Assembly (NCBI RefSeq): GCF_002909255.1
Contig: NZ_PIOB01000001.1
Location: 682,001 to 746,000, forward strand
Reading direction: 5' to 3'
Source of the DNA: Arenibacter hampyeongensis
Lineage (GTDB): Bacteria > Bacteroidota > Bacteroidia > Flavobacteriales > Flavobacteriaceae
DNA: 64,000 nucleotides
Position numbers and translations under genes: made by a program. This document shows positions 44,469 through 53,582 of the stretch, piece by piece. A model generated the notes under the pieces. That model had not been told where the DNA came from. It saw only the letters and a program-made list of their open reading frames with translations, and made no database searches. Each line of letters starts with the position of its first letter. Position 1 is the first letter of the stretch.

Positions 44469-45416
44469 ATGAAGAATTATTTAAAGATTTCAGGATTTGC
44501 TTTAATAGCGTTGGTAGGGATGATGTCATGTGATAAAAACGATGATTCTGCAATGGAGGGGGAATCGTATAATACAACTTTTGAAGTCACGGATGCACCC
44601 ATAGATAACGCTGAAGTAGAGGCTGTTTTTGTTACCATTGCCAATGTTTCGGTAGACGGAAAGTCATTGGAAGGTTTTAATGCAACAACTATAAACTTAG
44701 CGGCATTGGTCAATGGTAAGACAGAAGCTTTAGGCAACTTGGACTTGCAGGCTAAATCGTATACAAGTATCGTTTTCGAATTGGATTTTGATAAGGATGT
44801 GAATGGTGATGCCCCAGGTTGTTACGTGGAAAAGGCTAACGGAGAAAAAGATGCCTTGGTTGCCTCATCCAACAAAATTACTGTAAATGATTCCTTTGAG
44901 GTGCTGGCAAATGCCACCAATGTTATCGTAGTGGATTTTGACCTTAGAAAAACCATTAAGGAAGAGAAGGACGGATTGTCAAGTGACTTTAATTTTGTAA
45001 CCATGGGCGAGCTTTCGACAGGGATTAGAACTGTAAATGCAGAATTGACAGGCAAAATTTCAGGAAGTGTGAACGACGCTAACAACACGTCAGACAAGAT
45101 TATTGTTTACGCCTATGAAAAAGGTACTTTCAATGCCGATGTTGAAACCAAGGGAAAAGGGGACAGTGGAGTAACTTTTGCCAATGCAGTAACCAGTGCG
45201 GAAGCAAAAGGTCTTAACGGTTCCTATAGTTTGGATTTCTTGGAAGAAGGGGAGTACGAATTAATTTTTGCTTCTTATAAGGAAGGTGAGGGTAATGGCT
45301 TTTCTTTCAACGCTTTGTTGAATGTGGAGTCGACCACAGGGATTAATTTGGATGCTATCACGATAAGTTCGACCATCCAAATAAGTGCAAATGTTACCGT
45401 AACCGGGACAAAATAA
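44469..45416 (+). CDS. DUF4382 lipoprotein
   Basis: 315 residues. Lipobox VGMMSC (Cys about 21), then a DUF4382 domain (residues about 38-190: FEVTDAPIDNAEVEAVFVTIANVSV and INLAALVNGKTEALGNLDLQAKSYTSIVFELD). A second beta-rich domain resembling a prealbumin-like Cna-B/carboxypeptidase-regulatory fold occupies about 195-315. Surface or periplasmic lipoprotein of unknown function, common in Bacteroidota. Single gene between a hairpin leader and a strong terminator. Confidence 0.85.
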   Translation: MKNYLKISGFALIALVGMMSCDKNDDSAMEGESYNTTFEVTDAPIDNAEVEAVFVTIANVSVDGKSLEGFNATTINLAALVNGKTEALGNLDLQAKSYTSIVFELDFDKDVNGDAPGCYVEKANGEKDALVASSNKITVNDSFEVLANATNVIVVDFDLRKTIKEEKDGLSSDFNFVTMGELSTGIRTVNAELTGKISGSVNDANNTSDKIIVYAYEKGTFNADVETKGKGDSGVTFANAVTSAEAKGLNGSYSLDFLEEGEYELIFASYKEGEGNGFSFNALLNVESTTGINLDAITISSTIQISANVTVTGTK

Positions 45417-45439
45417 TTTGATCTATTAATATAAATTAT

Positions 45440-45466
45440 AAAAAGCCCCTTTTCGAGGGGCTTTTT
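45440..45466 (+). terminator. Intrinsic terminator
   Basis: AAAAAGCCCC / GGGGCTTTTT with a 7-base loop, 24 bases beyond the DUF4382 stop. Confidence 0.92.
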
Positions 45467-45500
45467 GCTTGTAACAGAATCATTTTACGCTAAAAATCAT

Positions 45501-45508
45501 TAGTTTTG
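45501..45508 (+). promoter_or_regulatory. -7 box of ileS
   Basis: TAGTTTTG is an exact TAnnTTTG match 34 bases before the ileS ATG. No T-box or other tRNA-responsive leader fits in the short space after the terminator. Confidence 0.5.
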
Positions 45509-45541
45509 CAAACTTAAAATGTAGCATTAGAAGCTGTTATT

Positions 45542-48500
45542 ATGAAGTTTGCAGAATACAAGGGTTTAGATTTACCGAAAGTTGCGGAGGAGGTATTACA
45601 CTATTGGAAAGAGAACAATGTTTTTGAGAAAAGTGTAAGCAGTAGGGAAGGCAAAGATAGTTTTGTTTTTTACGAAGGACCACCTTCAGCAAATGGATTG
45701 CCTGGTATTCACCATGTAATGGCACGAACCATAAAAGATATTTTTCCGCGCTATAAGACCATGAAAGGTTTTCAAGTGAAGCGCAAGGCCGGATGGGATA
45801 CCCATGGACTTCCAATAGAGTTGGGGGTTGAAAAGGAATTGGGTATCACTAAAGAAGATATTGGCACCAAAATATCCGTTGAAGAATACAACGCTGCCTG
45901 TAAGAAGGCGGTAATGCGGTATACCGATGTTTGGAACGCCATGACCGAAAGAGTTGGCTATTGGGTAGACATGGAGGATCCCTATATTACCTACAAATCC
46001 AAGTATATGGAATCTGTTTGGTGGTTACTTAAACAGATATATGAAAAGGGGCTTATTTATAAGGGGTATACCATTCAACCCTATTCCCCAAAGGCGGGTA
46101 CTGGATTAAGTTCCCACGAGCTAAATCAGCCGGGCACCTATCAAGATGTTACGGATACTACTGTAGTGGCTCAGTTTAAGACCATTAAAGAAACGCTTCC
46201 ACAAAATTTTGGGGACGCCAAAGGTGATGTGTTCTTTCTGGCATGGACGACGACTCCATGGACATTACCATCGAATACAGCACTTACTGTGGGTTCCAAG
46301 ATCGAATATGTTCTTGTAAAAACCTTCAATCAATATACTTTTGAACCAATGCACGTTGTGCTTGCCAAATCCTTGGTGGGAAAACAATTTAGCGGTAAGT
46401 TTTTTGAAGTGGAAAGTGATACCGATTTTGAGAATTATACTTCCACGGACAAGAAAATTCCTTATCAAATTATTACCAGCACAAAAGGACAGGACCTGGT
46501 AGGGGTTAAATATGAACAACTACTTAATTATGTACTTCCGTACCAAAATCCAGAAAATGCCTTTAGGATCATAACAGGTGATTTTGTTACCACAGAAGAT
46601 GGTACCGGTATTGTACATACCGCACCTACTTTTGGGGCAGATGATGCCTTGGTGGCAAAATTGGCGGAACCTGAAATACCACCCATGTTGGTTATGGATG
46701 AAAATAACAATCCAGTTCCTTTGGTAGATCTTCAGGGGAGATTTAGACCCGAAATGGGAGAGTTTGCCGGTAAATATGTAAAGAACGAGTACTACGACGA
46801 TGGTGAGGCTCCGGAGCGGTCGGTGGATGTAGAGATTGCCATTAAGCTGAAAGAAGAAAACAGGGCCTTTAAGGTGGAAAAATACGTTCACAGTTATCCT
46901 AACTGCTGGCGAACGGATAAGCCTATACTTTATTACCCCTTGGACTCCTGGTTTATTAAGGTTACCGATGTAAAAGATAGGATGTTCCAATTAAATCAAT
47001 CAATCAATTGGAAACCTAAAGCTACTGGGGAAGGAAGATTTGGCAATTGGTTGGCAAATGCCAATGATTGGAATCTTTCACGCTCACGTTATTGGGGAAT
47101 TCCGTTGCCTATATGGCGCACTGATGATGGTAAGGAAGAGCTGATGATAGGTTCTGTTGCCGAACTAAAGGAGGAAATGAAAAAGGCGGTGTCTGCAGGA
47201 GTTTTGGAGGATGATATCTTTGATGAATTTGTTGTAGGCGATATGACTGAGGGCAATTACGATAAAATAGACCTACACAAGAATATCGTAGATCAAATAA
47301 TTTTGGTGTCTGCCTCTGGAAAACCAATGAGGAGGGAAAGCGATTTGATAGATGTTTGGTTCGATAGTGGTTCTATGCCCTATGCCCAATGGCACTACCC
47401 TTTTGAGAATAAGGATTTAATTGATGAAGGAAAGACTTTCCCCGCCGATTTTATAGCCGAAGGTGTAGATCAAACCCGAGGTTGGTTTTATACATTGCAT
47501 GCCATATCCACTATGGTATTCGATTCAGTTGCCTATAAAAATGTAGTTTCCAATGGTCTGGTATTGGATAAGGAAGGTAAGAAAATGTCCAAACGCCTTG
47601 GCAATGCGGCAGATCCTTTTGAAACTATGGATGAATTTGGGGCCGATGCCACTCGTTGGTATATGATATCCAACGCAAACCCATGGGACAATCTCAAGTT
47701 TGATCTAGAGGGCATTGCAGAGGTAAAAAGAAAGTTTTTTGGTACCTTGTACAACACCTATTCATTTTTTGCGCTGTATACCAATATAGATGGCTTTAAT
47801 TATAGCGAAGATGAAATACCATTAAATGAAAGACCGGAAATAGATCAATGGATTTTATCCGAACTACATTCCTTGATCAAAGTTGTGGATGAGGCATATG
47901 GTGAATATGAACCCACTAGGGCCACTAGGGCCATATCGGATTATGTTCAGGAGAACCTTAGTAATTGGTATGTGCGGTTGAGTAGAAGGCGTTTCTGGAA
48001 AGGTGACTATCAAAAAGATAAAATATCGGCCTACCAAACGCTGTATACTTGTTTAACCACTGTGGCAAAACTTTCCGCACCGGTTGCGCCATTTTATATG
48101 GATAGATTATACAAAGATTTAACGATTACAACGCAGAAAGAGCCTTTTGAAAGTGTACATTTGGCCGATTTTCCCATATATGATGCCTCATTGGTAAATA
48201 GGGAATTGGAAAGTAAAATGGCAAAGGCCCAGACCATATCATCCTTGGTCTTGTCCATTCGCCAGAAGGAGAAGATCAAAGTGCGCCAACCATTGCAAAA
48301 AATTATGATTCCGGTATTGGACCATAGACAAAGGTTGGAAATTGAAGCTGTTGCCGATTTGATAAAGTCCGAAGTGAACGTGAAGGAGATAGAATTGTTG
48401 GATGACGCTTCTGGAATTTTGGTAAAACAAATTAAGCCAAATTTTAAAACCTTGGGGCCAAAGTTTGGAAAGGATATGAAGTTGATTGCCAGTGCCATAG

Positions 48501-48943
48501 CCCAGTTAAATCAGGATGATATCCAAAAAATTGAACAGGAAAGCGAAATTTTACTCCATTTTGATAATAAAAGTATTACTTTACAGTTACAGGATGTAGA
48601 AGTTTCCTCTCAAGATATAGAAGGTTGGTTGGTAGCAAGTTCAGGACCACTTACGGTAGCCCTGGATATTTCTATCAATGAGGATCTAAGAAAGGAAGGT
48701 ATTGCTAGGGAACTAGTCAATAGAATTCAAAACCTGAGAAAGGAATCAGGATTTGAAGTGACAGATAAAATAGATATTAAATTATTGAAAAATGGATTTG
48801 TCCAGGAAGCGGTAGAAAGTAATATTGCATATATTAAAACCGAAACCTTGGCAGCAGAACTTAACTTTGAAGAGAGCTTGGATATGGGAATAGAAATAGC
48901 TTTCGATGAAGTTAATACCAGATTGTTTATAGTAAAACACTAA
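45542..48943 (+). CDS. ileS: Isoleucyl-tRNA synthetase
   Basis: 1133 residues, class I synthetase that charges tRNA-Ile. The HIGH motif appears as PGIHHVMAR near residue 57 and KMSKR as GKKMSKRLGNAADP near 680. Between them lies the editing domain (LAWTTTPWTLPSNTALTVG, about 230-250) that removes mischarged valine. The C-terminal part is the anticodon-binding helical region and a long extension usual for the eukaryote-like IleS type, the form often found in mupirocin-resistant bacteria; that class call is inferred from length and layout. It is first in the ileS-dksA-lspA neighbourhood. Confidence 0.95.
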   Translation: MKFAEYKGLDLPKVAEEVLHYWKENNVFEKSVSSREGKDSFVFYEGPPSANGLPGIHHVMARTIKDIFPRYKTMKGFQVKRKAGWDTHGLPIELGVEKELGITKEDIGTKISVEEYNAACKKAVMRYTDVWNAMTERVGYWVDMEDPYITYKSKYMESVWWLLKQIYEKGLIYKGYTIQPYSPKAGTGLSSHELNQPGTYQDVTDTTVVAQFKTIKETLPQNFGDAKGDVFFLAWTTTPWTLPSNTALTVGSKIEYVLVKTFNQYTFEPMHVVLAKSLVGKQFSGKFFEVESDTDFENYTSTDKKIPYQIITSTKGQDLVGVKYEQLLNYVLPYQNPENAFRIITGDFVTTEDGTGIVHTAPTFGADDALVAKLAEPEIPPMLVMDENNNPVPLVDLQGRFRPEMGEFAGKYVKNEYYDDGEAPERSVDVEIAIKLKEENRAFKVEKYVHSYPNCWRTDKPILYYPLDSWFIKVTDVKDRMFQLNQSINWKPKATGEGRFGNWLANANDWNLSRSRYWGIPLPIWRTDDGKEELMIGSVAELKEEMKKAVSAGVLEDDIFDEFVVGDMTEGNYDKIDLHKNIVDQIILVSASGKPMRRESDLIDVWFDSGSMPYAQWHYPFENKDLIDEGKTFPADFIAEGVDQTRGWFYTLHAISTMVFDSVAYKNVVSNGLVLDKEGKKMSKRLGNAADPFETMDEFGADATRWYMISNANPWDNLKFDLEGIAEVKRKFFGTLYNTYSFFALYTNIDGFNYSEDEIPLNERPEIDQWILSELHSLIKVVDEAYGEYEPTRATRAISDYVQENLSNWYVRLSRRRFWKGDYQKDKISAYQTLYTCLTTVAKLSAPVAPFYMDRLYKDLTITTQKEPFESVHLADFPIYDASLVNRELESKMAKAQTISSLVLSIRQKEKIKVRQPLQKIMIPVLDHRQRLEIEAVADLIKSEVNVKEIELLDDASGILVKQIKPNFKTLGPKFGKDMKLIASAIAQLNQDDIQKIEQESEILLHFDNKSITLQLQDVEVSSQDIEGWLVASSGPLTVALDISINEDLRKEGIARELVNRIQNLRKESGFEVTDKIDIKLLKNGFVQEAVESNIAYIKTETLAAELNFEESLDMGIEIAFDEVNTRLFIVKH

Positions 48944-48947
48944 GATT

Positions 48948-49331
48948 ATGGCCGAAGAATTAAAAGTAAGGTACGCGGATAAGGATTTAAACGAGTTTAA
49001 AGTCCTGATCGAAGAGAAAATTGAAAAAGCAAAAAGTCACTTGGAACTTTTAAAGAGTTCTTATATGAATGATGGTAACAACGGTACGGATGATACTTCA
49101 CCAACGTTCAAGGCTTTTGAGGAAGGCTCTGAAACAATGAGCAAGGAAGCAAATACCCAATTGGCCATTCGTCAGGAGAAATTTATTAGAGATCTAAAAA
49201 ACGCCTTGTTGCGCATAGAGAACAAAACCTATGGCATATGCCGTGTTACAGGAAAGCTGATCAGTAAAGAGCGACTTAAGTTAGTACCGCATGCAACGCT
49301 GAGCATTGAAGCAAAAAATATGCAATCCTAA
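48948..49331 (+). CDS. DksA/TraR-like protein with a degenerate zinc finger
   Basis: 127 residues. The coiled-coil hairpin (about residues 10-90) and C-terminal TYGICRVTGKLISKERLKLVPHATLSIEAKNM identify it as the TraR/DksA family, whose members enter the RNA polymerase secondary channel. Only one of the four zinc-binding Cys positions is kept (GIC); the partner CxxC is replaced by SIEAK. This seems usual for the copy that follows ileS in Bacteroidota, so it is not decay. It starts 4 bases after the ileS stop, so it is translated from the same transcript. Confidence 0.88.
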   Translation: MAEELKVRYADKDLNEFKVLIEEKIEKAKSHLELLKSSYMNDGNNGTDDTSPTFKAFEEGSETMSKEANTQLAIRQEKFIRDLKNALLRIENKTYGICRVTGKLISKERLKLVPHATLSIEAKNMQS

Positions 49332-49337
49332 AATTTA

Positions 49338-49362
49338 AAAACGCCTAACAGGGCGTTTTTTT
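49338..49362 (+). terminator. Intrinsic terminator just before the next start codon
   Basis: AAAACGCC / GGGCGTTTTTTT with a 5-base loop; the T run ends 3 bases before the ATG at 49366. Readthrough would be needed for transcription from ileS into the next genes, and no separate promoter can fit. Confidence 0.8.
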
Positions 49363-49365
49363 ATT

Positions 49366-49986
49366 ATGAGACTAATTGTAGTTCTTGTCTTCCTATTGGG
49401 TACTTGTTTTTTATCTGCCCAAAAAATGGTTGTTAAAACCATTGAGGATTCCAGTTTTCCGTATATTCAGATCGATACCAAGAATTGTTATTCCGTTGTT
49501 TTGGAAACAGTGGATATTCCCAAGATAACCGTGGTGGGGACATTGGATGGCGAGTATGTACAAAATTTATTGGTAAATGTAAACCAAGAAGGAAGTACAG
49601 TATTGGTCAGTGCGGGATTTCAGCCCAATTTTATTTTGCCAAACGACAAGTTAAGTGCACATAAGGTGGTCTCCGTCTCACTAAAAATTTCAATCCCAAA
49701 ATACCTCAATGTCCTGTTGCACGGTACCAGTAGCAATGTTAAGGTAACCGGGGAATATTCAGGTCTAAAGATCACCTTGTCCGATGGCGGATGCACCTTT
49801 GAGGGAGGGGGAGAAAATGTTTCCATAACGACCCAAAGTGGAAATATTAATCTTATTACCAAAAATGCACGTATTATGGTATCTACAAAATATGGCCAAA
49901 TTAATCGGGAACCAATGTCTTCTGGAGATGATCATTTTACGCTTAATTCTGTGAGCGGAAATATCAACATAAGGAAAACCGAATAA
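49366..49986 (+). CDS. Exported beta-helix-like protein (DUF4097/adhesin-like)
   Basis: 206 residues with a signal peptide ending at FLSAQ (about residue 19). The mature part is beta-strand throughout, with the ladder-like YSGLKITLSDGGCTFEGGGENVSITTQSGNINLITKNARIMVST, typical of DUF4097/DUF2807-type auto-adhesin beta-helices. No catalytic residues are visible. It stands between dksA and lspA, genes usually adjacent in Bacteroidota, and follows a terminator at only 3 bases. Function unknown; probably a periplasmic or surface protein. Confidence 0.78.
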   Translation: MRLIVVLVFLLGTCFLSAQKMVVKTIEDSSFPYIQIDTKNCYSVVLETVDIPKITVVGTLDGEYVQNLLVNVNQEGSTVLVSAGFQPNFILPNDKLSAHKVVSVSLKISIPKYLNVLLHGTSSNVKVTGEYSGLKITLSDGGCTFEGGGENVSITTQSGNINLITKNARIMVSTKYGQINREPMSSGDDHFTLNSVSGNINIRKTE

Positions 49987-50019
49987 TATGTTTATTTTTG
50001 CCGAACCTATTTTCAAGAA

Positions 50020-50670
50020 ATGAGTTTAAAAAAATCCCTAATTATCATAGTAGTAATTCTGGCCATCGACCAGATAAGTAAAGTTTATATTAAAACTCAC
50101 TTTGTTTTAGGTGAATCGGTGGATGTTTTTAGTTGGTTCAAGATTTTGTTTATAGAGAACGAAGGTGCTGCATGGGGGACTAAACTTAGTGATTTACTGC
50201 CGATATCCGATGTTGTAGGGAAACTGGTACTGACCATATTTCGATTGTTCGCTATTGTCGGAATTGGATATTGGTTGTTTGATACGATAAAAAAGAATTC
50301 TTCCAAAACCTTAATCCTGGCCGTATCGCTCATATTCGCCGGGGCATTGGGCAATATTTTGGATTCTGTATTTTACGGAATGATCTTTAACGATAGCTAT
50401 TCCCAAGTGGCGACAGCCTTCTCTTCGGAACCTTATGGCAGTATATTTCACGGAAAGGTAGTGGATATGCTTTATTTTCCCATGATAGACTCAGTGTGGC
50501 CGGAGTGGGTGCCCATGGTGGGCGGAAATAATTTTCGTTTTTTCGAACCTGTCTTTAATATTGCTGATACGGCGATAAGTACTGGAGTGGGGATTTTAAT
50601 TGTTTTTAATAAAAAAGCTTTTGGGGAAAGTTCCGAGGAAGTTAAAACGAATATATCCGATCAGGAGTAA
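50020..50670 (+). CDS. lspA: Lipoprotein signal peptidase (SPase II)
   Basis: 216 residues, an inner-membrane aspartic protease that cleaves prolipoproteins ahead of the lipidated Cys. Four membrane segments are evident. The catalytic Asp residues lie in GKVVDMLYFP (near 149) and FNIADTAIS (near 185), and IDQISKVYIKT at the start is the conserved first motif. The form is longer than in Proteobacteria because of an insert before the last segments, as is usual in Bacteroidota. Its last 29 bases overlap the convergent cyclo-ligase gene. The window has many lipoproteins that need it. Confidence 0.93.
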   Translation: MSLKKSLIIIVVILAIDQISKVYIKTHFVLGESVDVFSWFKILFIENEGAAWGTKLSDLLPISDVVGKLVLTIFRLFAIVGIGYWLFDTIKKNSSKTLILAVSLIFAGALGNILDSVFYGMIFNDSYSQVATAFSSEPYGSIFHGKVVDMLYFPMIDSVWPEWVPMVGGNNFRFFEPVFNIADTAISTGVGILIVFNKKAFGESSEEVKTNISDQE

Positions 50671-51202
50671 CGCAATAGTTTAAGGGTATATCGTACGGAT
50701 TTATATCCGTTATCTTTTCCTCTGCCTCAAAAAGGGAAAGGCCTACCTTAATAACATCGGTTCTGCACTTTTGCAATAGCACATCGTAAAAACCCTTTCC
50801 ATAACCAACTCTGTGGCCCTCAAGGTCAAAAGCCATTAAAGGGAGAAATACGACTTCTATTTTCTCAGGAGGCACTTCAATTCCATCCACTGGTTCCGGG
50901 ATGTTCAAGTGATTTTTTTTGATAGGGGTATTATCGGTAAGTAAAAAGTTGATTAGATTTTGGTCATCCAACATTTTAGGAAGTAGAATGTTTTTGTCCT
51001 TACCCTGCAAAATAGACATTATATAGCTGGTGTCGACTTCTTTTTTTTCAGTAATGGAAAGGAATAAATGATAGTAGGAATAATTCCAAATAGGTAATTT
51101 AAGTAGCTGGTTGGCCAATGATAAACTTAAATCTGATATTAATTGTGGAGTAAGATTTTTACGGCGTTCAGAGTAGATTAAACGCAAATCTTTTTTCAAC
51201 AT
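50642..51202 (-). CDS. 5-formyltetrahydrofolate cyclo-ligase
   Basis: 186 residues. It turns 5-formyl-THF into 5,10-methenyl-THF with ATP, returning the storage folate to one-carbon metabolism. The conserved substrate and phosphate motif is VGYGKGFYDVLLQKC near residue 135, and LRLIYSERRKNL at the start is the ATP-side Lys/Arg region. Length is normal. It starts at ATG 51202 and overlaps the end of lspA. Confidence 0.9.
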   Translation of the reverse strand: MLKKDLRLIYSERRKNLTPQLISDLSLSLANQLLKLPIWNYSYYHLFLSITEKKEVDTSYIMSILQGKDKNILLPKMLDDQNLINFLLTDNTPIKKNHLNIPEPVDGIEVPPEKIEVVFLPLMAFDLEGHRVGYGKGFYDVLLQKCRTDVIKVGLSLFEAEEKITDINPYDIPLNYCVTPDRIYSF

Positions 51203-51777
51203 ATCTGGGGGTTATACTTTAGGCTTTCGGGGGATAGATACGTCAGGATAACTATTCCTTGGAAGCCACTGCATAATAAATTTTGAAAAAAAGCATAAGT
51301 ATTAAGTATGTTCCCAAAGTTATTATATAGTTGTCCATGCGTTAAATAATTTTAATTTGTCTAAATATAGGTAAAAAAATAATAAATCATCCACCAAGGG
51401 TATCATTTTATCGATGAAATACATGTTTTTTAACAATTATTTTGGTTTTTGAATTATTAGCCATGCTAATTTTTTAACTTTTTAAAGTTAATTACCTGAA
51501 AAACAATTAGTTGCAAAATAGTGTACGATAACGATTATTTTGGGTCAAAGTGCATTTAATCGATAATAATTTTTGCCTTGTCGAGTTTAATTGGATTTTT
51601 TATAAAAAGTAGATCTGTAATTTCAGAATTGTGTATCCCGGGGTTACATTAATTATCTCCCAATTTATTCTATGAAATTCTGATGAAGGGAGTTAAAAAG
51701 CTATAATTTTTGTGTCCTTTGGGAAAAACACAGTAATTTTCCTAAGTCAAGTAAAAAAGAAAACCTCCTTAAAATAC
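51203..51777. other. AT-rich intergenic region before uvrC
   Basis: 575 bases, very AT-rich, with long A and T runs. It holds the possible 28-residue ORF at 51252-51338 on the minus strand. A GTG at 51712 opens an in-frame extension of uvrC that I reject. No exact -7 box is found for uvrC; TAATTTTTG near 51703 has one base too many. Confidence 0.45.
51252..51338 (-). CDS. Possible 28-residue membrane peptide
   Basis: MDNYIITLGTYLILMLFFKI followed by YYAVASKE: one continuous hydrophobic helix with charged ends, the shape of a real small membrane protein. It is downstream of nothing and has only an A/T-rich leader. It could equally be chance in AT-rich DNA. Confidence 0.3.
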   Translation of the reverse strand: MDNYIITLGTYLILMLFFKIYYAVASKE

Positions 51778-53565
51778 ATGTCCCAAATTCCTATAGAAGT
51801 TCAATTGAGTTCGCTTCCTACCAATCCCGGGGTATATCAATTTTATGACATGGAAGATAAGATTCTATATGTGGGCAAAGCTAAGAACTTAAAAAAAAGG
51901 GTTAGCTCATATTTTAGTAAGAATCACGAGATAGGAAAAACCCGGGTACTTGTAAAGAAAATAAGGTCTATTAGACATATCGTGGTACCTACCGAGTCCG
52001 ATGCGCTATTATTGGAAAATAATCTAATAAAGAAATACCGACCAAGGTATAATGTATTGCTTAAGGACGATAAAACATTTCCATGGGTTTGCATCAAAAA
52101 TGAAAAGTTTCCCAGAATCTTTCCTACCAGAAAATTTATCAAGGATGGGTCGGAATATTTTGGGCCGTATACCAGCATGAAAACCGTTCATACGCTATTG
52201 GACCTGATCAAAAGTGTATATCCTTTACGCACATGTAACTATGATCTTTCTTCAGAAAAAGTAGCGGCAGGTAAGTATAAGGTTTGTTTGGAGTATCATT
52301 TGGGAAATTGTAAGGGTCCCTGTGAAGGTTTCCAGTTGGAGGAGGATTACAATAGGCAGATACAGGAGATACGGGAAATCATTAAAGGTAATTTTAAATC
52401 ATCCCTTCACTATTTCAAAACGCAGATGACTTCTTTGGCACAGGATATGAAGTTTGAGGAAGCTCAATTAATAAAGGATAAGATAGAAGTTTTGGAAAAT
52501 TATCAAGTAAAGACCACTATAGTAAATCCTAAGATCAATAATGTTGATGTGTTTACTATTATTTCCGATGAGGTTTTTGCCTACGTTAATTTCCTGCAAC
52601 TTTCCCATGGTTCTATCATACGTTCCCATACCATGGAAATAAAAAAGAAATTGGATGAAACGGATAGTGATTTGCTACAATTGGCGATAGTAGAAATTAG
52701 ACAGCGATTCAATTCACAATCAAATGAGATATATGTCCCTTTCGCTGTTGCCTTGGAAGCGCATCTAAAAGTCATTGTTCCCAAATTGGGAGATAAAAAA
52801 AAGATATTGGAACTTTCAGAACGCAATGCCAAATTTTTTAGACAGGACAGGTTTAAGCAAATAATGATTATAGATCCGGACAGACATACCAATAGAATAA
52901 TGGGGCAAATGAAAAAGGATTTGCGACTGTCTGCGGAACCAAGATATATTGAGTGTTTTGATAATTCCAACATCCAAGGAAGCAATCCGGTTGCGGCCTG
53001 TGTAGTTTTTAAGGACGGGAAACCTTCCAAAAAGGAGTATAGGCATTATAATATTAAAACTGTTGAAGGCCCAGATGACTTTGCTTCAATGGAGGAGGTT
53101 GTTTATAGGCGTTATAAGCGACTATTGGAGGAGCAACAGCCTTTGCCCCAACTTATTGTCATAGATGGAGGAAAGGGTCAACTGTCATCCGCGCTAAAAA
53201 GTTTGGATATGTTGGGATTAAGAGGAAAGATAGCCATAATAGGAATTGCGAAAAGATTGGAGGAAATTTACTTCCCAGAAGATCCTATTCCTTTATATTT
53301 GGATAAAAAGTCCGAATCGTTGAAAATAATTCAACAACTGCGAAATGAAGCCCACAGATTTGGGATTACGTTTCACAGAAACAAACGAAGCAAGGCAGCC
53401 ATTAATTCAGAATTGGAAAGCATAGAAGGCATAGGGGAAAAAACTGTGGAGGAATTGCTGAAAAATTATAAATCGGTTAAAAGGATAAAGGAAGCCAGTT
53501 TGGAGAATTTGGCCCAAACCATTGGAATGTCAAAAGCCAAGAAAATCTACGAAAATTTTCATTAA
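51778..53565 (+). CDS. uvrC: Excinuclease ABC subunit C
   Basis: 595 residues from ATG 51778 (MSQIPIEVQLSSLPTNPGVYQF). UvrC makes both incisions in nucleotide excision repair. The N-terminal GIY-YIG domain has NPGVYQFYDMEDKILYVGKAKNLKKRVSSYF with the catalytic Tyr and Arg. A UvrB-binding UVR segment lies near residue 210, the RNase H-like endonuclease domain near 365-500 (RYIECFDNSNIQGSNPVAACVVF and LIVIDGGKGQLSSA), and a C-terminal helix-hairpin-helix (ESIEGIGEKTVEELLKNYKSV). Complete. The patatin gene follows by 17 bases. Confidence 0.95.
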   Translation: MSQIPIEVQLSSLPTNPGVYQFYDMEDKILYVGKAKNLKKRVSSYFSKNHEIGKTRVLVKKIRSIRHIVVPTESDALLLENNLIKKYRPRYNVLLKDDKTFPWVCIKNEKFPRIFPTRKFIKDGSEYFGPYTSMKTVHTLLDLIKSVYPLRTCNYDLSSEKVAAGKYKVCLEYHLGNCKGPCEGFQLEEDYNRQIQEIREIIKGNFKSSLHYFKTQMTSLAQDMKFEEAQLIKDKIEVLENYQVKTTIVNPKINNVDVFTIISDEVFAYVNFLQLSHGSIIRSHTMEIKKKLDETDSDLLQLAIVEIRQRFNSQSNEIYVPFAVALEAHLKVIVPKLGDKKKILELSERNAKFFRQDRFKQIMIIDPDRHTNRIMGQMKKDLRLSAEPRYIECFDNSNIQGSNPVAACVVFKDGKPSKKEYRHYNIKTVEGPDDFASMEEVVYRRYKRLLEEQQPLPQLIVIDGGKGQLSSALKSLDMLGLRGKIAIIGIAKRLEEIYFPEDPIPLYLDKKSESLKIIQQLRNEAHRFGITFHRNKRSKAAINSELESIEGIGEKTVEELLKNYKSVKRIKEASLENLAQTIGMSKAKKIYENFH

Positions 53566-53582
53566 AGAGCTATCTTAACTAC

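Noticed and set aside
51712-51777. N-terminal extension of uvrC from a GTG
   Set aside because: UvrC normally begins just before the GIY-YIG domain, as from ATG 51778; the extra 22 residues look like leader.
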